Shown in pieces: positions 6,851-10,371 of a stretch of DNA of 10,371 bases. Positions within the stretch are counted from its first letter, which is position 1. Each line of letters starts with the position of its first letter. The notes under the pieces were generated by a model. The model made no database searches and had not been told where the DNA came from. It worked only from the letters and a program-made list of their open reading frames with translations. Origin of the DNA: Bacillota bacterium (GTDB taxonomy: Bacteria; Bacillota; Clostridia; Peptostreptococcales; Anaerovoracaceae); contig JAEENW010000077.1 in assembly GCA_016283945.1 (NCBI GenBank), positions 1 to 10,371 on the forward strand, read 5' to 3'. The translations under genes were made by a program, and so were the position numbers.

Positions 6851-8425
6851 ATGAAGTCATCTGGCAATAGAAGGCTGCTCTCGCTGCTGCTGGCCCTCGC
6901 GCTGGTATTCGGCGCCTGGGTCCCCGCGTCCGCGGCCGGCAAAGCGCATCTTGAGGTCGCTGCGCAGTCCGTCGAGGACGGCGCGACCGTCGCGGTGGGC
7001 GACGAGATCGAGATCACCGTGGGCATCAAGGCGGTCGAGCTCGCGACTCTTACCGGCGGTATGCATTTCGACACGGATCTGTTCGAGTGCGTCAAGGTGA
7101 GCTTCGCGGGCTACAGCGAAGGCCGCCCCATGATAATGTCCACCAAGGCAGAGGCCAATTCCAACGGAAACGTAGGATTCGCCTACATCGGGACGGATAA
7201 TATCGAGTATCCGACCGGCAGCGTATTCACGGCAACCCTGAAGGCCATAGCAAAGGGCGAGGCCGAGTTCTTCCTCTACGAGGACAGCTCGGAGTACGTC
7301 GAGTCCGGCGCGGGCGCGAACGATTACAAGTCCGACAAGATATCATCGACTGTCTTCAGCGTGACGGTCGGCGAGGGATCCCCCGCGTCTGAGGAGCCCG
7401 GCAGCACCGAACCCGTGGCCCCGGCCCCGTCAGAGCCCGAGACCCCGTCCGAATCTGAAACTCCGTCCGGGTCCGAGACTCCCTCCGGCGGAAGCCAGCC
7501 GGCTGAGCAGGCTGAGCCCGAGGAGCTCGACCGCATCGATTACTCTGTCTTCAACAACGGACTTCTCACTCTCAGCGCCGGAGACATCAGCGACAAGATC
7601 AAGGAAGTCACCGACGAAAAGCTCGACTACATCACGATCAAGCTCCCGCCCGACGAGGCAGGAGAGCTCTACTACGACTTCGTGTCCGGCTCCGACAACG
7701 GAGGCCTCGTGAGCAGGCGCGACGCCATCTACAGGAGAGGTGAGAACCGTTCGCTCATCGGAGACGTCACCTACGTCCCCGTGATCGACTACACCGGCAG
7801 ATTCGACCTCGAGTACACCGCTCACGGCGGAGACGACGGCGTCTTCGAGGGTGTCATCCGCGTCAGGGTCAGCGAGCCTGAGTCCTTCACCGACACCGTC
7901 GACTGGAACTACAACCCCGCAAAGTGGGGCGCCGGCCGCGGCATCGCGCAGGGCTACGGCGGCGGTCTCTTCGGGCCGAACGACAACTGCACCTGGGGCC
8001 ATATCCTGACCTTCCTCTGGAGAGCCTACGGCAGCCCCGAGCCCAGGAACCCGGTAAACTTCAACGATCTTCAGAACTGGAACGCCAAGGCGATCCAGTG
8101 GGCGGTCGAGAACAAGATAGCCGAGCCCGAGGGCGCCGCTACCTTCGGAACCGCGCGCGAGTGCACCAGGGCGCAGGCTCTGCAGTTCATCTACAAGGCA
8201 GCCGGAAGCCCCTCCGTATCCGGCCTGAGGAACAGCTTCGCTGACGTTTCCGACTCCGCGGACTACATGAAGGCAGTGCTCTGGGGCGTCGATCAGGGCA
8301 TAACCAACGGCACGGGGAAGAACAGCGCCGACATGCCACTCTTCTCGCCCGACACCGTCTGCACCAGAGGCCACATCATCACCTTCCTGTACAGGGCGAT
8401 CGAGAGGCAGGGCCTGGTCAAGTAG
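6851..8425 (+). CDS. Secreted cohesin-like / Ig-like / SLH surface protein
   Basis: A 524-residue protein. Residues 1-29 form a signal peptide (RR, a long Leu/Ala core, then 'VPASAA'). Residues ~31-173 look like a cohesin/CBM-type beta-sandwich ('VAVGDEIEITVGI', 'GGMHFDTDLFECVKV', 'GSVFTATLKAIAKGEAEF'). Residues 174-226 are a Pro/Ser/Glu/Thr-rich linker with short repeats. Residues 227-342 are one Ig-like module very similar to the last module of the gene ending at 2998 (shared 'SGSDNGG', 'DVTYVP'). Residues 344-520 are three SLH domains (CTWGH, CTRAQ, CTRGH). The product should be secreted and held on the wall polymer by the SLH domains, displaying the cohesin-like domain. True cohesins bind dockerins, but here the partner is unknown and the domain may have another role. 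The ribosome binding site AAAGGGGGG lies 8 nt before the ATG. The regulator gene ends 103 bp upstream with no clear terminator between them, so co-transcription is possible. Confidence 0.93.
   Translation: MKSSGNRRLLSLLLALALVFGAWVPASAAGKAHLEVAAQSVEDGATVAVGDEIEITVGIKAVELATLTGGMHFDTDLFECVKVSFAGYSEGRPMIMSTKAEANSNGNVGFAYIGTDNIEYPTGSVFTATLKAIAKGEAEFFLYEDSSEYVESGAGANDYKSDKISSTVFSVTVGEGSPASEEPGSTEPVAPAPSEPETPSESETPSGSETPSGGSQPAEQAEPEELDRIDYSVFNNGLLTLSAGDISDKIKEVTDEKLDYITIKLPPDEAGELYYDFVSGSDNGGLVSRRDAIYRRGENRSLIGDVTYVPVIDYTGRFDLEYTAHGGDDGVFEGVIRVRVSEPESFTDTVDWNYNPAKWGAGRGIAQGYGGGLFGPNDNCTWGHILTFLWRAYGSPEPRNPVNFNDLQNWNAKAIQWAVENKIAEPEGAATFGTARECTRAQALQFIYKAAGSPSVSGLRNSFADVSDSADYMKAVLWGVDQGITNGTGKNSADMPLFSPDTVCTRGHIITFLYRAIERQGLVK
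7430..7489 (+). repeat. 18-bp tandem repeat in the Pro/Ser/Glu linker
   Basis: Three 18-bp units (7430-7447, 7448-7465, 7466-7483) and the start of a fourth encode SEPETP, SESETP, SGSETP and SGG. This is a flexible, possibly glycosylated spacer between the cohesin-like domain and the Ig/SLH half. Such repeats can vary in copy number between strains. Confidence 0.75.
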
Positions 8426-8426
8426 G

Positions 8427-8461
8427 AGCTGACTCTTCTGCTCTGAGCAGGAGAATTAGCT
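8427..8461 (+). other. Hairpin just after the SLH-protein stop codon
   Basis: A 9-bp stem (8434-8442 with 8446-8454, one G-T wobble) has a 3-nt loop. An outer AGCT/AGCT pairing (8427-8430, 8458-8461) may extend it. No U run follows, so it is at best a weak terminator. It may protect the 3' end of the mRNA. Confidence 0.45.
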
Positions 8462-8467
8462 ATAACC

Positions 8468-8545
8468 GTATATCAAATTGATGAATAGCGCCGGAGTCAA
8501 AATCTAACTTTAGTTAGACGATTTGACTCCGGCATTCAATTATAC
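8468..8545. repeat. Long interrupted inverted repeat enclosing operator C
   Basis: The central part is a perfect 12-bp stem (8490-8501 with 8522-8533). Inside it lies the dyad TCTAAC/GTTAGA (8503-8508, 8513-8518) around TTTA. Outside it, AATTGA/TCAATT (8476-8481, 8536-8541) and GTAT/ATAC (8468-8471, 8542-8545) also pair, with small bulges between the blocks. It could be a terminator for the upstream gene, although no clean U run follows. It could also be an extended protein-binding site or the relic of a small mobile repeat. Confidence 0.6.
8503..8518 (+). promoter_or_regulatory. Putative operator C (TAAC-N4-GTTA dyad)
   Basis: TCTAACTTTAGTTAGA has perfect 6-bp half-sites (TCTAAC/GTTAGA) and is the most symmetric of the three copies. 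Its centre is 33 bp upstream of the centre of the -10-like TATACT at 8541-8546. That matches the spacing of activators bound near -42, so activation of the gene at 8687 by the LuxR-type protein is plausible but inferred. Confidence 0.55.
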
Positions 8546-8546
8546 T
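8541..8546 (+). promoter_or_regulatory. Likely -10 element for the gene at 8687
   Basis: TATACT differs from TATAAT at one base. No -35 hexamer stands at the usual 16-18 bp: TTGACT at 8523-8528 is only 12 bp away. A poor -35 with a dyad site at that position is what an activator-dependent promoter would look like. Transcription would begin near 8553. Confidence 0.45.
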
Positions 8547-8563
8547 TTTAGCAAAGTGGTATA

Positions 8564-8664
8564 TCATCGCTTGGTGTATAGCTATGCCTTTCAAGCGGTG
8601 AACGGCTGCCCTTCGGGGCGGCAGCTTTTGCGGACGCATAGGGCGCCCGTGCAATCATTTTTTT
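8564..8664 (+). promoter_or_regulatory. Structured 5' leader of the gene at 8687, possible attenuator
   Basis: Hairpin 1 pairs 8564-8573 with 8592-8601 (10 bp, one G-U) around an 18-nt loop. Hairpin 2 pairs 8605-8610 with 8620-8625 (6 bp, all but one GC) and is followed directly by TTTT (8626-8629), resembling a weak intrinsic terminator. CTATGC in the loop of hairpin 1 (8582-8587) can pair with GCATAG at 8636-8641, which would make a pseudoknot. A further imperfect hairpin at 8636-8652 precedes a run of seven T (8658-8664). I recognise no known riboswitch class. Confidence 0.45.
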
Positions 8665-8686
8665 ATTTCAATAGGAGGAAATGCTT

Positions 8687-10371
8687 ATGGGAGCAAATAA
8701 GAGGGTGAGCAGAGTCCTGTCGCTCGTTCTTGCGCTGGCTCTTGTGTTCACCATGTATGTTCCTGTGCACGCGGCTGTCGCTCCGCTTCTCACCATGGAT
8801 GTCGCTTACGACGCCTTCGAGAATGACGCTACCGTTGAAGTTACCGTAGGCCTGAACGGCGACACCGTTTCGGCTGCGGCCTTCACCGGCGGAGTCGCCT
8901 TCGACACCGCTGTGCTCGAGCTGCAGTCCGCTGTGAACTCCAGCGAAAAGACCGGAATCAAGATCCAGGTCTGGAACGCTGAGGATGAGGAGTGGGGCGC
9001 AACCAGTCTCGGAAAGTCTACCGTAGATGAGGCCAACGGAAACGGACACTTCGGCTTCTACTACACCCCGACCGATGTCTGCGATTACCAGCTCGATGGA
9101 GATTTCATCGTCAAGCTGACCTTCAAGGTCCTCGACGCGAGCTCCAGCACCAAGATCTATCTCTATGAGGACATGGATCTCGGAGAGGCCGGTGCCGTCA
9201 AGTACGATCCGAGCAAGAATTCCGACGACGAGACTGAGGCCAACACCGTTGAGCTCAGCGCTCCGAAGAGCATCGCCGAGGCTACCATTGGCGAGATCGA
9301 GGATCAGGTCTACACCGGCAAGGCCCTTAAGCCTGCCGTAAAGGTCACCTATGACGGAGCCACTCTCAAGAAGGGAACCGACTACGAGGTTGCTTACAAG
9401 AACAACACCAATGCCGGAACCGCTTCCGTCACCGTGACCGGCAAGGGCGCTTACACTGGAACCAAGACTGCAAGCTTCAAGATCATAAAGGCCAACCAGA
9501 CCCTCGAGGCTTCTGACTTCAGCATGACCATGGGAGCCACCGGCGACGTAGCCGAGCTGTCTGGAGCCAAGGCTGAAGGCAAGCTCAGCTTCACCCTGAA
9601 GGCTGCCACCGAGGGCACCACCCTCAGCGGGACCACTCTCACCGCCGGAGAGGCCGGAGAGTGCACCATCACCGTGAGCGCCGCCGCGACCGACAACTAC
9701 GAGGCCGCCGAGGGTCTTGACATCACCGTCACCATCGAGGCGAAGGAAGCCCAGACTCTCACAATGGAGAGCTCCAAGACCGCCACTGTCGGCGACGAGC
9801 CCTTCAGCGTAGCCGCCACCGGAGCCAAGACCCCGGTCACCTACACCAGCAGCGATGAGGACGTTGTCACCGTCGACAGCGAGGGTATGGTCACCGTAGT
9901 CGGCGAAGGCACCGCGACCGTGACCGCTACCGCCGCCGAGGATGAGACCTATGCCGAGGCCACCGCGAGCTGCGAGATCACCGTTGAGAAGAAGGAAGCC
10001 GACGAGCTCAGCGTTGAGGACGTCGATGCTCCCTTCAACACCACCACCATCGAGACCGAGCTCACCGGCATCCCCGAGGACGCCGAGGACGTAGAGGTCG
10101 AGCTGAGCGTAGCCAGCGGCTCCGCGATCATTACCAACCTCAAGTATGACCCCGAGACCGGAAAGATCACCGGAGACGTCGAGGGCGCTGCTGAGGGAGA
10201 TGAGGTCGAGGTCACCGTTACCGTCACTTCCTCCAACTACAAGGAAGCGACCACCACCTTCACCGTCAGCTTCGGATCCCAGGCCTACAACATCGTAGTT
10301 ACCGGAGGAAAGGCTGACAAGGAGACCGCTCAGGAAGGCGATACCGTCACCATTACCGCTGAAGTCCCCAA
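8687..10371 (+). CDS. Secreted multi-domain protein: cohesin-like domain plus Ig-like repeats (3'-partial)
   Basis: A frame open from ATG 8687 to the window edge (561 codons, no stop). AGGAGG lies 8 nt before the ATG. Residues 1-30 are a signal peptide ('LVLALALVF', 'VPVHAA') clearly related to that of the preceding protein. Residues ~33-192 are a cohesin-like domain homologous to the preceding one ('GGVAFDTAVLEL', 'KIYLYEDMDLGEAG'). Residues ~196-268 form a 'YTGKALKP ... GTDYEVAYKNN ... GKGAYTGT' Ig-like domain common in clostridial surface proteins. Residues ~270-352 are another Ig-like domain. Residues ~355-436 are a Big_2-like domain ('VTYTSSDEDVVTVDSEG'). Residues ~440-531 are an unassigned beta-rich domain. 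From ~533 an InlB-B-like repeat seems to begin ('YNIVVTGGKADKETAQEGDT'). The C-terminus, and so the means of attachment (SLH domains or other), is not visible. A dedicated promoter, dyad site and structured leader appear to lie upstream. Confidence 0.92.
   Translation, partial: MGANKRVSRVLSLVLALALVFTMYVPVHAAVAPLLTMDVAYDAFENDATVEVTVGLNGDTVSAAAFTGGVAFDTAVLELQSAVNSSEKTGIKIQVWNAEDEEWGATSLGKSTVDEANGNGHFGFYYTPTDVCDYQLDGDFIVKLTFKVLDASSSTKIYLYEDMDLGEAGAVKYDPSKNSDDETEANTVELSAPKSIAEATIGEIEDQVYTGKALKPAVKVTYDGATLKKGTDYEVAYKNNTNAGTASVTVTGKGAYTGTKTASFKIIKANQTLEASDFSMTMGATGDVAELSGAKAEGKLSFTLKAATEGTTLSGTTLTAGEAGECTITVSAAATDNYEAAEGLDITVTIEAKEAQTLTMESSKTATVGDEPFSVAATGAKTPVTYTSSDEDVVTVDSEGMVTVVGEGTATVTATAAEDETYAEATASCEITVEKKEADELSVEDVDAPFNTTTIETELTGIPEDAEDVEVELSVASGSAIITNLKYDPETGKITGDVEGAAEGDEVEVTVTVTSSNYKEATTTFTVSFGSQAYNIVVTGGKADKETAQEGDTVTITAEVP

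Noticed and set aside
7430..8374. Long - strand frame opposite the SLH protein gene
   Set aside because: Same cause: an antisense mirror of a codon-biased gene, with a Val/Gly/Asp-rich translation and no domain.
8523..8708. Small + strand frame of 61 codons just before the last gene
   Set aside because: It runs across the predicted promoter, structured leader and ribosome binding site of the gene at 8687, and has no ribosome binding site of its own.

Overview
The window looks like chromosomal DNA from an anaerobic, gut-type Firmicute (Clostridia, plausibly Oscillospiraceae or a relative). This is inferred from S-layer homology (SLH) domains of the Cys-Thr-Arg 'CTRxx' type, GC-rich third codon positions, AzlC/AzlD and VTC/DUF4956 pairs, and strong AGGAGG-type ribosome binding sites. 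No rRNA, tRNA, CRISPR array or transposase was recognised. Three large surface-protein genes read on the + strand, and a block of four membrane/cytoplasmic genes reads on the - strand between the first and second of them.

Layout. (1) 2-2998 (+): 3' part of a long cell-surface protein built from tandem ~115-residue Ig/cadherin-like modules and ending in three SLH domains; its 5' end lies outside the window. (2) 3047-3082: a strong bidirectional terminator. (3) 3160-4663 (-): a VTC-type polyphosphate polymerase domain protein followed by a DUF4956 membrane protein. (4) 4878-5920 (-): azlC-azlD, a two-component branched-chain amino acid exporter, closed by its own terminator at 4787-4810. (5) 6097-6747 (+): a NarL/LuxR-type regulator whose receiver domain lacks the phospho-accepting Asp. 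(6) 6851-8425 (+): a secreted protein with signal peptide, cohesin-like domain, Pro/Ser/Glu linker, one Ig-like module of the kind found in gene 1, and three SLH domains. (7) 8687-10371 (+): the 5' part of another secreted protein with a related signal peptide and cohesin-like domain, followed by several Ig-like domains. It is open to the window edge.

How they may work together. Genes 1, 6 and 7 share modules in a mix-and-match way: 1 and 6 share the last Ig-like module plus SLH domains, and 6 and 7 share the signal peptide plus cohesin-like domain. They look like one family of cell-wall-attached or secreted surface proteins. The LuxR-type regulator sits directly upstream of gene 6. A 16-bp motif with core TAAC-N4-GTTA was found three times by eye: twice just upstream of the regulator and once between genes 6 and 7, centred 33 bp upstream of a good -10 hexamer. 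The simplest reading is a dedicated surface-protein regulon controlled by an atypical, probably phosphorylation-independent LuxR-type protein. This is inference. The AzlCD and VTC/DUF4956 genes have no obvious functional tie to the surface proteins.
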